From contig BTRK01000002.1 in the NCBI GenBank assembly GCA_036245805.1, forward strand, positions 8,800,689-8,864,688: a stretch of DNA of 64,000 bases, given 5' to 3'. This document shows, piece after piece, positions 35,630 through 46,100 of this stretch (position 1 is its first letter; each line of letters starts with the position of its first letter). The DNA comes from Pristionchus mayeri (taxonomy: Eukaryota > Nematoda > Chromadorea > Rhabditida > Neodiplogasteridae). The notes beneath the pieces were generated by a model. The model searched no databases and was not told where the DNA came from. It saw only the letters and a list, made by a program, of their open reading frames with translations. The position numbers were made by a program, and so were the translations under genes.

Positions 35630-35705
35630 GAGTTCGAGATCATCGACTACTCCTGCTCCAACCTGAAGGATGAGGGTCTCAAGATCATGCCCAGAAGCAG
35701 ACCAG
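35630..35705 (+). pseudogene. Fragment of ribosomal protein S2, middle part
   Basis: Between TTTCAG and GTTTGT, the frame reads EFEIIDYSCSNLKDEGLKIM followed by PRSRPG, matching the central region of small-subunit protein S2 (uS5) that precedes the TRFKAFVAIG block. The residues after KIMP have diverged from the conserved family pattern. A complete DD37D mariner lies between this piece and the next S2 piece. Confidence 0.78.
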
Positions 35706-35805
35706 GTTTGTAATATTGTGAATAGATGAAAAAAGATGTATCGCCTGGTCCGACATAACGCAAAATTGACAATGCGCGTTCAAGAACGTTTGTTGTACTC
35801 GTGTA

Positions 35806-37096
35806 CAGGGTGTCCAAAAAGTATTGTTACACTTTTGAAACGCGAATTTTTTTAACAGGTAGGTCGAGTTGTCAAAACCTGTAATAACACGTTTGAGCCC
35901 ACCCTTCGGTGCGTTGAGGGAACCTACTAATTAGTTTCCCATAGTCATGGTTCGTCCAAATCGCTATCGTCAAACTATTATCAACCTTTGGACCCTCGGC
36001 GACCCCCCAGATTCCATCAGGAGGAAGCTTCGTATTTCCCGAATGACAGTCTATCGCACCATCTCCCGTTTCAAGCAGTTGGGCACTGCGAAGGACCGTC
36101 CAAGATCAGGAAGACCCAAGACCGCTCTCACTCAGAAGAACAGGAGAATCGTGGAGAAGAGAGTGAATCGCAATGCCAAACGATCCATCAGGAAGATGGC
36201 TAAGGATCTCAAGATCTCCAAAGGATCCGTGTGTGCCATCGTTCATTCTCTTCTCAAGTCCTACCCCTACAAGATGAGAAAGGGCCATGGCCTCACTGAT
36301 GTCCACAAGCAGAAGCGCCTGGAGAGATGCAAGCTGCTCCTTCAGCGGGCCGATCGTGGGGAGCACTTGACTACCGTTTACTCTGACGAGAAGCTGTTCT
36401 CAGTCGAGGAGGTCTACAACAGTCAGAACACCAGGATCATCGCCATGTCTCCTCAGCAAGCTGACGCCAGAGGTAGAACCATCTCTCGCATTGCCCACCC
36501 CCAGGCACTGATGGTTTGGGCTGGTGTGTGCTCGACGGGCAAGACTCCTCTCGTGTTCGTGGATCCCGGGGTCAAGATCAACAAGGAGTACTACACCAGG
36601 GCAATTCTCCAGAAGGCCCTTCTCCCCTGGTCCCGCTCCCACTTCAAAGGGGCTCGCTGGACCTTCCAACAGGATTCAGCGCCTGCTCACTCGGCAAAAG
36701 TGACGCAGGCATGGTGTCGCGCCCATCTGCCCGACTTCATCTCGAGTGAGGAATGGCCCTCGAACTCCCCCGATCTCAACCCTCTGGACTTCAGCATTTG
36801 GTCAGTGTTGGAGAAGGAGGCCTGCTCTACTCGCCACAAGAACCGCGATTCCCTCAAGGCAGCCCTTCTCAAGGCATGGGAGAAGATCGACGTCCCTTAC
36901 CTGCGGGCCGTCATCGACTCGGTCCCTCGTCGTCTCAGAGAGGTCATCGCGGCCAATGGAGGCCAGATCGAGTGATCGTGCATTGTTATGTTCATATGGT
37001 CACTGATAAATACTGTGCCCCGTTTGAGTTGTCTATGTTGCTTTTAAAGAAAGATACATGGTTTTATCCGTGTAACAATACTTTTTGGACACCCTG
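35806..37096 (+). mobile_element. Complete maT/mariner-like (DD37D) transposon
   Basis: Perfect 27-bp terminal inverted repeats (CAGGGTGTCCAAAAAGTATT onward) are bordered by TA at both sides. Length 1,291 bp with one intact transposase frame. It is inserted in a putative intron of the ribosomal-protein mosaic, between two S2 fragments. Identical ends and an open frame suggest a young insertion. Confidence 0.92.
35947..36975 (+). CDS. Tc1/mariner-superfamily transposase, DD37D type
   Basis: A 342-residue DDE transposase. The N-terminal part has paired helix-turn-helix character with RMTVYRTISRFKQLG and a GRPKTA linker. Catalytic residues are visible as D in TVYSDEKLFS, D in TFQQDSAPAH, and D in SNSPDLNPLDF. 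I count 37 residues between the second and third, which distinguishes it from the DD34D mariner at 20 kb and from Tc1 (DD34E), and places it near the maT-type clade. The start at 35,947 is the first ATG after the left repeat. The frame is complete, GC-rich and free of lesions. Confidence 0.92.
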   Translation: MVRPNRYRQTIINLWTLGDPPDSIRRKLRISRMTVYRTISRFKQLGTAKDRPRSGRPKTALTQKNRRIVEKRVNRNAKRSIRKMAKDLKISKGSVCAIVHSLLKSYPYKMRKGHGLTDVHKQKRLERCKLLLQRADRGEHLTTVYSDEKLFSVEEVYNSQNTRIIAMSPQQADARGRTISRIAHPQALMVWAGVCSTGKTPLVFVDPGVKINKEYYTRAILQKALLPWSRSHFKGARWTFQQDSAPAHSAKVTQAWCRAHLPDFISSEEWPSNSPDLNPLDFSIWSVLEKEACSTRHKNRDSLKAALLKAWEKIDVPYLRAVIDSVPRRLREVIAANGGQIE

Positions 37097-37140
37097 TACT
37101 TCGAACAATATCGATATGCTCGACATTTATGTTATTACAG

Positions 37141-37202
37141 AGCCGGATACTGCACCCGCTTCAAGGCCTTCGTCGCTATTGAAGATTTATTGGCGGATCC
37201 CG
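37141..37202 (+). pseudogene. Fragment of ribosomal protein S2, continuation
   Basis: After ATTACAG the frame reads AGYCTRFKAFVAIED, matching the S2 (uS5) block that normally directly follows the piece at 35,630-35,705. It ends at a GTGAGT donor. Splice phases of the two pieces do not join in the S2 frame, so translation across them would shift. Confidence 0.78.
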
Positions 37203-37504
37203 GTGAGTGGGTGCTCTTTATCACGTCAGCACCATAACATTCCTGCTTTGGTACCATTTAGGACGAAATCGGCATGTCGGTACCAGACACGTATCACATA
37301 GTAGTACCGGTACCAGGAATGTATCACGTAGCACCACGAGGTACCAGACCGTCGAATGGGACTAGAAATTCCATATTATCCCGAATGCATACTTTTTTAA
37401 AACCCTGATAACAAGTGCCTCGAGCGAGTTAAAAATAAAAATACGATTGCAGTATTTTGAAAAAGTTTTTCTCCCTTGTGTCATAAAAATATTTTCTTAT
37501 GCAG

Positions 37505-37583
37505 TGGTGGACGCGGAGGAAAGGAAGGAGACAAGGAGTGGATGCCCGTGACCAAGGTCGGACGTCTCGCCAAGGACATATAG
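37505..37583 (+). pseudogene. Fragment of ribosomal protein S2, N-terminal part, out of order
   Basis: Following TATGCAG, the frame reads [20 protein letters not shown] and LAKDI then TAG. This is the Gly/Arg-rich and KEWxPVTKLGR amino end of S2, yet it lies downstream of the middle pieces. That order cannot come from simple decay of one S2 gene and requires rearrangement or capture of exons. Confidence 0.8.
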
Positions 37584-37659
37584 GTTGGCTAGTGTTGATT
37601 TTGTGAAGACAAAAAAGTATTAGCTGGGTTGGTCGAAAAGTGTACATTGACAATAACAT

Positions 37660-40611
37660 GCTTCTTTTTATTTACTGACAAATATAACAAATTGCGGGTA
37701 CAGTAATAACTAGATTTCAACACTGCGCTGGGAAACCTCAAATTCTTCGTCCTCGCTAGAATCCCCGAAGTCCAATTGCTCTTCTTCATACATATTCCCA
37801 ATCTCGCGATTTCACGCGCCTCGCTTAGCTCCTCCCGCACTTTCAAGCTCTCCGCCAATATCTGGAAATAAATAAATGTGGAATTTATTTTAGTTGTATT
37901 TTGGGAATGCTAATTATTCACCTCGCCCCTCCAAACATGGGTACCCGCTCCTCTCTTTCTTTTGATTGCTCCCACCAATCGTCCTTTCCTCTTGAGAACG
38001 GTGTTCCCTATTTCGGCTCTCTGCCCAAGTAGGTCATCGAGCATAAGGCCGTTGTAATGTAGCATCGATACTAGCATTTTGAGCTTGTAGTACGGGGGCG
38101 AGCTGCAGTTATTACACCGTAACGCTGATCTATTTGGCCATTGTTTTACTAACCATGCTAGCATCTTCGGGGCATACATCAAGCTCAGTGAGTGAAAAAC
38201 ACTCATTGATCGATGTATCGATCAATGAGGCAGCAGTCAAAAAGGCCTTTTCGAACTTTGGCGCAAAGACCAATGTGCGAATCAACTCGAGCTCATCCGA
38301 ATTTGCCTGAGAAAAATGGTATAATTTCGAATACGGTCTCTAAGATTGACTAACCAGCAGTATCTCTCGCTTTTCGCCCTTCTTCAGCTTCTTTAGTCTA
38401 CCATGCTCGCACTTGGTAACAATTTCGAAGCCATCGCCCTATTATTGAATTATTTTATTGCTATCGCACTATTTGTTCACCTTTTTCCATTTATGCTTCC
38501 CCTGGATGTGCATGACGAACGACCTAACTACTTCTAGTGCACGTTTTCGATCTTTCAATAGAGGGTATTTATTATATTATTTATTACGCAATATAGATGG
38601 TTGAAAAACCTGATAAATTGAAGCGAGTGCGGGAGTGGCCTTCACGAGCTAAATAGTCATTATTTTTTTAAAAGAAATATATGTTCTTGTCCCAACCTTC
38701 CACCATTCTTTTCTTATCGGCCGCTGGACGTGCCACCAATCATTGAGTACTTCAATATGTGCAGTCTTGGGCTCCTCTCGCAGTTTCTTATTAACCATTT
38801 CAATTTGGTCACCAACTCGCGTGCTGAGCATACAACGTCTTTCCTCTTAGATACAACATTAGATCACGTTATCTCTATCCCTGCATCGATAAGCTCAACC
38901 AGAGCTCTCTTTACTCCCTCGGACTCCATACGAATCGAAATTCCATCTAGAATAGGTATTATTTTTTTCGGAATTCACAATCCCTTATACCAATCCCTGG
39001 CATATTCTTATGCATCGCAACTCCTGCCAAAGCCAGTTTCGTATGACAATCAATTACGGTGTCCTTATTATTCGTCGAGGTGAAGCCGGGGCAGTCGAAC
39101 TGACCATCTATTGAAACTTGCAGCCCCTTACCCTAAACGCTCAATTTAATGATCATGCTTTATAGCTTCCTATTTACCGCCGATGCGTTAACTGCTACTT
39201 CCCGCACTATTTCCTGCATCTCCTCGTGCACTCGCTCAATTGCAACACTCCCTATTTCGCTTACTACTTTCCGCATTTGTCTTTCCGACGACATATCCAT
39301 TCCTAGCAAATTCGCCCAATCATGCAATCTCTGAAGTTTTTAGTTTAAATTTTTTCATAGTATTTTTCCTCTCCGCAGGTCTCATGCCTGTGATGAAAGA
39401 TGCGATGGGAATGAAATGATTGGCCGAGTACACTTGGCTTTTCCCTCTCCCAACCTTCTCCTGTCCTTCCCATTTGATTCTAGCCTTGCATTCCAAGCAA
39501 TCGTAGTTCACTATCAGCGCACTACCCTCTGTCCTCGTCTCGATTAGACTTCGATCGAGCCGAGCCCCGCACTCTTCACACCGTTGAAACAAGCGCATCA
39601 GGCAGCTATGCTCAATAATTCCATAGCGCCTGGCTGCATCAATACTCTCGGCCTCTTCCTCATCAATCTCATGATCCTCCTCCTCATGCATGGGAATACC
39701 GATATTCCGTATCCTAGAATCTATTTATTCTACCGTATCCCTCATAGCCCACTAACCTCGGGTTCCACAGTAGTCATAGTAGCTGTGGAAACAGCACTTT
39801 TAAATTTCTTGGGCACAACTTCATCAGTATCATTCCAGGAATCGACATCGATTGAATTGTTGAGGGAGAGGGAGGCGGTCGACCAAACTGGCTGAATTTT
39901 TTCTCTTCGTTTTTCATTGTTCTCTTTTCGTTTGTATATCATCACATTGTTTTTCCAGTGATTTGTTTTCATATCAATACTCGTTGTAGTAATAGAATAT
40001 ATAATTTCTGAAAAAATATAGCATAAAGACTGACATTGAGAGTGTCCTCATATGAGAGTGGCGACAGTGGAGCACGAGGGGATCTCGTCTCACTCTGAAT
40101 GTCTCTAGCTGATGATTGAGATATATTTAGTAACGAATGATAGTAAGGCCAAGTGGGTAAGGATATTGTTGAACAGGACTCGCCCGCTCATGCCATGATG
40201 CTGATTCATGCAACCGAGAGTTATGTTCTGCCTTGGGATGGAGGTCAGCTGGCCTCGTGGTTCGAAGGGGTACGGTAGGGAGAGTGAGAGATCTTGCGGG
40301 AACGGCTCTATGCTGAAAGCCCACATTGTGAATGAATCTTGTTGCATTTATACTAGATAGCAGGCAGTAAAGGTAGGGGAACTCACGTCAATGGAAAGGT
40401 CGTCGATCTGCTTGTCGAAATGGCGTTCACACCATCGGGGATCTTTTTTCTGTCGATGCTTGTTGAGCAGATCCGCCGTCTCCTCATCATCTTTGTTCAA
40501 TCGTAGAACCCATTCCCTCTGTTTAACAGGACGACTGGCGGGGGGGAATCGTTTGGTCCATAGCGCAACTTCGTTGCACAAGAAACACCGTTTATATCTC
40601 GCTAATTCCAT
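37660..40611 (-). pseudogene. Decayed Kolobok-like transposase with THAP-like zinc finger
   Basis: Reading the minus strand: an N-terminal C2CH finger (40387-40611) has C9 and C12 spaced CFLC, a conserved W-x-KRFPP region and a WCERHF ending, a THAP-like layout. Next (39320-39691) comes a segment with paired CxxC motifs (RCEECGARLD, YDCLECKARI) followed by NHFIPIASFITGM. A tract with RLHDWANLLGMDMSSERQMR lies near 39,300. A catalytic-like block SIDGQFDCPGF is near 39,100. HIEVLNDWWHVQRPIRK (38,700) and a C-terminal NEC...HSLSLMYAPKMLAW region (38,150) follow. This order matches Kolobok-type transposases, which insert at TTAA. Frame breaks occur near 38,190, 39,325 and 39,690, and a stop near 38,860, so it is dead. 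The element's own ends were not located. Confidence 0.65.
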
Positions 40612-41476
40612 GATGCTGAATCAGATATTGTGTGTTCGATAAATATGGGTAATGGAAAACTTGAAACTACACAAAAAATCGATGAAAATACGGTAAAAAT
40701 GGAAATACGGAAAATTGGTGTAGAGCGAGCGTGCGCCTCAACTTTCCGCAGTTTCTGCACCCAGTCTAGAACGCGGCTCCGGTCTTGAACTTTGATCTTC
40801 ATTCTCCACTCCAACAATTAATTTTTCTTTTTATTTTTTTTTGCAAAAATGATCGGAAAGGTGATAGATTTCATATGAGCGTCAATGTTCTAAGAGTGCC
40901 AGGTCCCTTTAATATCAAGTTGGTGTAAACCGAGAAATTGACAGATCTGTCAAATGTGGTCACTCGTCTTAGCTATTTATGTTATTCCGACTCTCCAGTC
41001 CCTCCCAAATTGAGTGATGTATAGTGTGGCACACATCAGCATACAACGAGGGACATCCGGGTTGAGGGGTGTTAGACGACGAGAGTGGATATATCAGGGA
41101 TCTTTGGGAGAGACAGGACATCCCTCCCTCTCCTGGTGCTGCTAGCAGAACGTGGTGTAACTGAGCAGGATGGCGAGGGGTCAAAGAGGGAAACCTTAAG
41201 CGGGCTTCCCTCTCTCTCACTGAGCGGTTCCTGCTGGCAGCTTCAGGTGTAACGGAGAAGATATGTCAGTTAGAGAGGGCTAGATAGCCAATAGTTAGAC
41301 GGCCACTCCCTTTCCATTTCTTCATAATTTTGCAAGTTTGCGCTTGATTTCCCCAATTTTTTGTTATTTATCTTTTCCCGCAGCTCATTGTCCACAATTC
41401 CTTGAATTTCCAATATTTTGTGTACTTGTTCATGCTAAATGACCAGTCAGAACTTTCAGTCAGAACGGAGTACACA
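40612..41476. other. Upstream region of small gene at 41.5 kb
   Basis: No gene. About 41,025-41,088 ('gtggcacacatcagcataca' then 'acgaggga ... gacgacgagag') matches 25,746-25,815 upstream of the paralogous small gene S3. Confidence 0.5.
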
Positions 41477-41767
41477 ATGAGCGATTGCAAGGGCTCCAAT
41501 CTCAAGAATACTAACTCGCTATTCTCCAAGCTCGTGAGTTTATAGTTTATTTTACTAAAATAATTTTTCATTGTATGGCTTATTTTTATGTAATTATTTC
41601 AGGCAATGAAGTTCACTAACGATAAGAAAGAGAAGATTTTCGAACGCCCGTCTGGAGCATTCATAGTCGATTTCACTCTCGCCCTCTGCTCCAATCGCGA
41701 GAAATCTGCTATCGAAAACCCAGCCAAGAAGGTTGAACAACAAACGAAGAGTGACCCGCGTGGATAA
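41477..41767 (+). CDS. Small protein of unrecognised family (S2)
   Basis: Two exons (41477-41533 and 41603-41767) with GT-AG junction encode 73 residues. I do not recognise the family. Key tracts are SGAFIVDFTLALCSNREKSA, then IENPAKK and a terminal DPRG. The FxVDFTLAL core recurs at 60,524-60,682, and the CSN, AIExPxKK and DPRG elements recur at 26,405-26,837. No signal peptide or transmembrane segment; rich in Lys and Glu. It lies upstream of the membrane-protein gene P2 in the same orientation, as S1 lies upstream of P1, so the pair is a repeated arrangement. Function unknown. Confidence 0.7.
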
Positions 41768-41926
41768 AATTACCGATTTGGCCTTCCGAAATCGTATGGA
41801 TTGCATTTTTTCTCTTTCTGTTATAGAAAAGTAATTCCAATGTTATATTGGCCAATAAAGGGGTTTCATGAACCGATCGGGTACAGAGTAAGCCCGATAT
41901 TTTGTGTAATAAGAGGCCGTTTGCCT

Positions 41927-42928
41927 AAGAATCGGTCAGAGGCTGGCACAGTAAAAATTTTCGATTTTCTGATTTCATGTGATTTGGGTTTCATGTGATC
42001 AAAGGCGCTGAATTCATGTGATCAAAGGCGCTGAAGACGATGGGCTTATTCATTTCGCACGTGGAAGCCCTGTTGGCTCCAGACGACGTTGCGTTGAAAT
42101 CAGATTTCTTCATAAATCTCGCACACCAATCATGCTAAAATTGCAGAAAATATTTCCAGGAGCAGAATAAGATGGCGAACACGGCTATCTAGTTCATTTA
42201 TCATAATTTCCAAAAAAATAATTTTTAATTGAGGAAAAAATACAACTGTGCACGGAGTAGGAATAGGGCTTGACGAAGTACACAGTTCTGACCGGCTTGG
42301 TGAGATGAGTTCAAATCTAAATTTATAGCCAATTTCCTCGTAGACATTTTGAGAAAACATTAATAAAGTGAAGCATTTCTTCGAGAAAAAAACGCCTGTT
42401 GACGCTCTTCCCATCTGCTTCTCCCTCTCTCTACTATCTCCATTTCAGCGCTCGAGATGGGCGAATCGCCTCTTTTACTGTCAAAGTGCTTCATCACTTT
42501 AATAATGTTAGGTCTCAAAATGCGTAAATTGGCAATAAAATTAGATTTGAACTCCTCTCACCAAGCCGGCCAGAACTGTGTACTTCGCCAAGCCCTATTC
42601 CAACTCCGCGCAAAGTTGTATTTTTGCCTCAATTAAAAAATTATTTTCGAAAATTATGATAAATGAACTAGACAGCCGTGTTCGCCATCTTATTCTGCTC
42701 CTGGAAATATTTTCTGCAATTTTAGCATGATTGGTGTGCGAGATTTATAAAGAAATCTGATTTCAACGCAACGTCGTCTGGAGCCAACAGGGCTTCCACG
42801 TGCGAAATGAATAAGCCCATCGTCTTCAGCACCTTTGATAACCCAAAATCACATGAAATCAGAAAATTGTCAATTTTTGCTGTGCCAAGACTCTTCGGAT
42901 CTGCTCGATTATTAGGCAAACGATCTCA
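41927..42928. repeat. About 1-kb palindrome between S2 and P2
   Basis: The left arm from GTTTGCCTAAGAATCGG pairs with the right arm ending near ATTAGGCAAACG, centre about 42,425. Shared landmarks are 'ttcatgtgat', 'gatgggcttattcatttcgc', 'ccagacgacgttgcgttgaa', and 't(c/g)accaagccgg'. The left arm alone has a 22-bp tandem duplication (TTCATGTGATCAAAGGCGCT twice). Arms are related to the inverted repeat at 48.8-49.5 kb. Confidence 0.8.
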
Positions 42929-42971
42929 TCTCACGTTATTGAACTATTTCCAACCGAAATATGAAAAGTAA
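42807..42971 (+). other. Conserved short ORF in palindrome arm (Q family), coding status uncertain
   Basis: A 54-codon frame begins MNKPIVFSTFDNPKSHE. Related frames start MNMFIIISTLENPKKYS at 49,424 and MNTSIIISTLENPNN on the minus strand near 48,870. The shared MNxxIIxSTxxNP start across diverged copies suggests coding history, perhaps a first exon. No motif I recognise. Confidence 0.35.
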
Positions 42972-43128
42972 CAGCGAAAATATGTCCGACAAAACTTTTT
43001 TTGGAATATCTCACTAAACATATATCTCGTTACGCGCCATAAAGGCGTTAAAAAGCGCGCCAAAAGCTCGATATAAAATGTGAGTAGCAACACTATAACT
43101 GATAAGTATTGTCCGTTGATTGGCCGTA

Positions 43129-46100
43129 ATGAAGTCATCTGATTTGCGAAAGGACTTCGATCAAATAAGTTGGGACTCGGTAAGATATCTTGAAATTTGG
43201 GGCTAGTCTATTAGACTACTATTTTGTTAAGAGACATTCCACGAGAAAACGTACCTTTTGGGAGGGGTCTACGGATGGCTTTTCTGCAACCCCCCTCAAT
43301 ATCTCGCTGGTGAAGTTTCCATACCAAGTGCAGATATTTGGCCCAATATGAAGGGCTGTGGTGCACTTTCCGAAAAATGACCAGGTCCAAAAAAAATCGA
43401 AATTCAAATTTTTTAAAAATAAGACATTATAGGTTTTTCTGAAGTATTTTTCGATGAAAATAACGAAAAACTTAATGAAAAAGCGATCTGTTGTCGATAA
43501 AGTGTCGAAAACATGGATTTTCGACACTTTTTGGCCGTACTGAAAATTTTTTAATGCTCTGGACCAAAACTTAAGTCATTTTCTGATTCAGCATTAAAAA
43601 CTGCATATAATATCCAAATTTCACAAAAATTAATATGTGCGCTCGGAAGTTATGTGTTCGAGAAGAATGCCACCTTAGAGCTAACTTGAAGATACAAATA
43701 ATCAACATTTGTCCATATTGTGCCAAATGGGCAGTTTTAAGCTTCGAACCTTGTTTTTACAACAAATACAATAATTTGAGACCATGAACTGACAATTTGA
43801 AGCCTTTAATTTGAAAATTCCATTTTTGGAAAATCCGAATTTCATGCTTTCCACAAATTTCGACATTTTTTCGCGATTATTATGTTCGCAATGATCAGCA
43901 ATGTCCCATTACGCCATATTATTATAGAATAAGCTTCTGTAAAGTAGTTTGCGTATGTTAAGCACATAATTTCGAACCCTAATGATTTGAAAACTCGAGA
44001 AAACGCGATATTTTTCGATTTTTTTGAAATTTTGGGAGTTTGGGGCACACTGAGATTGCTAGATGAAGTTCACTCGCACGATATTTCACTAAGAATTTCT
44101 AAATCCAACCCAAATAATGATTTCCGACAGTTTTGGAAACCATCTGCTGAAATTTTTTTTTACATAATTGCTGAAGTGGAAATTTTTCGTCAGATGGCTT
44201 CCAAACCAATTGGAAATCATCAATTGGGTTGGATTTAGTAATTCTTAGTAAAATATCGTGCGGGTGAACTTCATCTAGCAATTTTAGAGTGCCCCAAACT
44301 CCCAAAATTTCAAAAAAATCGCGTTTTCTCGAGTTTTCAAATCATTAGGGTGAGAAATTATGTGCTTAACATACAAAAACTACTTTACAGAAGCTTATTC
44401 TATAATAATATGGCGTAATGGGACATTGCTGATCATTGCGATCATTATAATCTCGAAAAAATGCCGAAATTTGTGGAAAGCATGAAATTAGGATTTTCCA
44501 AAAATGAAATTTTCAAATTAAATGCTTCAAATTGCCAGTTCATGGTCTTAAATTATTGTATTGTGTTGTAAAAACAAGTTTCGATGCTTAAAACTGCCCA
44601 TTTGGCACAATATGGACAAATTGTGGTTATTTGTATCTTCAAGTTAGCTCTAAGGTGGCCTTCTTCTCGAACACATAACTTCCGAGCGCACATATTAATT
44701 TTCGTGAAATTTGGATATTATATGCAGTTTTTGATGGAAAATGCGAAAATGACTTTAGTTTTGGTCCAGAGCATTAAAAAAATTTTCAAGACGGCCAAAA
44801 AATGTCGAAAATCCATGTTTTCGACACTTTATCGATAACAGATCGCTTTTTCATTAAGTTTTTCGTTATTTTCATCGAAAAATACTTCAGAAAAACCTAT
44901 AATGTCTTACTTTTAAAAAATTTGAATTTCGATTTTTTTTGGACCTGGTCATTTTTCGGAAAGTGCACCACAGCCCTTCATAATCATAATCATAATCATT
45001 TATTCGAGCATCAAGGCAGAGGCCTGTCGAACAATGCCGATCTTCCATTCGATCGCGTTTTCCCTGTATACTCGCTGCCATTGCACTCCGTGTTCTTTAA
45101 TGAGTTCGTCTCTCCATCTGACTCTCGGGGGTCCAACAGGTCTTGTTCTATCCCACGGTGTCCACTCAAGAACTCTTTTGGACCACCTGTCGTCGGTGAA
45201 CATAGATAGTCTCTCTGCCCATCTCCTCTTTCTTATCATGACTCTGACTCGGATATCAGTTAGAGGGATGCGATTGGCAAGGAAAACATTCGAAATTCGG
45301 TCCATTCTTGTAACTCCGATCATCTTCCGCATCATGCTTCTTTGAGCAACAATAAGCCGTTTCCTGCCCTTTGATGTGGTACTCCACGTTTCGCTTCCAT
45401 AGGTTAGCGACGGCTCGACGCACATTCGGAACAGCCTTACTTTCAAACCAATGGCGCATCTTCGATTCGTGAAAAACGTGTAGAACTTGTTATAAGATCT
45501 CCATGCTCCTCCGATTCTTCTATTGATTTCAAGAGAAAGATTTTGATCAAACGAGAGGCGCGTGCCTAGATATATGAAAGAATCAGAGTACACTAGTTGA
45601 TCGTTGCCGATTGACATTGGTACCCGAGTTGCATTGGACATCATTACTGTTTTGCCTATGTTGATCTCAAGGCCGACCTCTTTGCTTCTCCCTGCTAGTT
45701 CTTGCAACATAGTATTACTTTCGGTTGCATCATGAGATATGAGAACTATGTCATCGGCATAGCGAAGGTGGTTCAGTCGTTGGCCGTTCACATTCACTCC
45801 ATAGGCCGACCAGTTCATGTTTCGAAAGACTCCTTCCAGTACGGTATTGAATAGATGAGGACTAATCGGATACCCTTGTCGCACACCTCTCTGAATATCA
45901 ACAGGCACTCGACTACCGCCGATTCGCACAGAGACTTTTGACTTGGAGTAGATTGCCCTGAGTGTATTGATTAACTTGCTGTGTATGCCTTGATCTAATA
46001 GTGCCTCCCAGACATGATGGAATTTTACAGAATCGAATGCTTTGCGATAATCAATGAATATTAAGTAGTGGAAATCGATACTCATTTGATTTTGCAATCA

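Noticed and set aside
36753..37301. 182-codon plus-strand frame
   Set aside because: Shifted-frame shadow of the DD37D transposase running into the S2 fragment.
43842..44305. Short frames beginning MGVWGTLRLLDEVH-like on both strands
   Set aside because: Mirror-image frames from the arms of the foldback palindrome; no independent evidence of coding.
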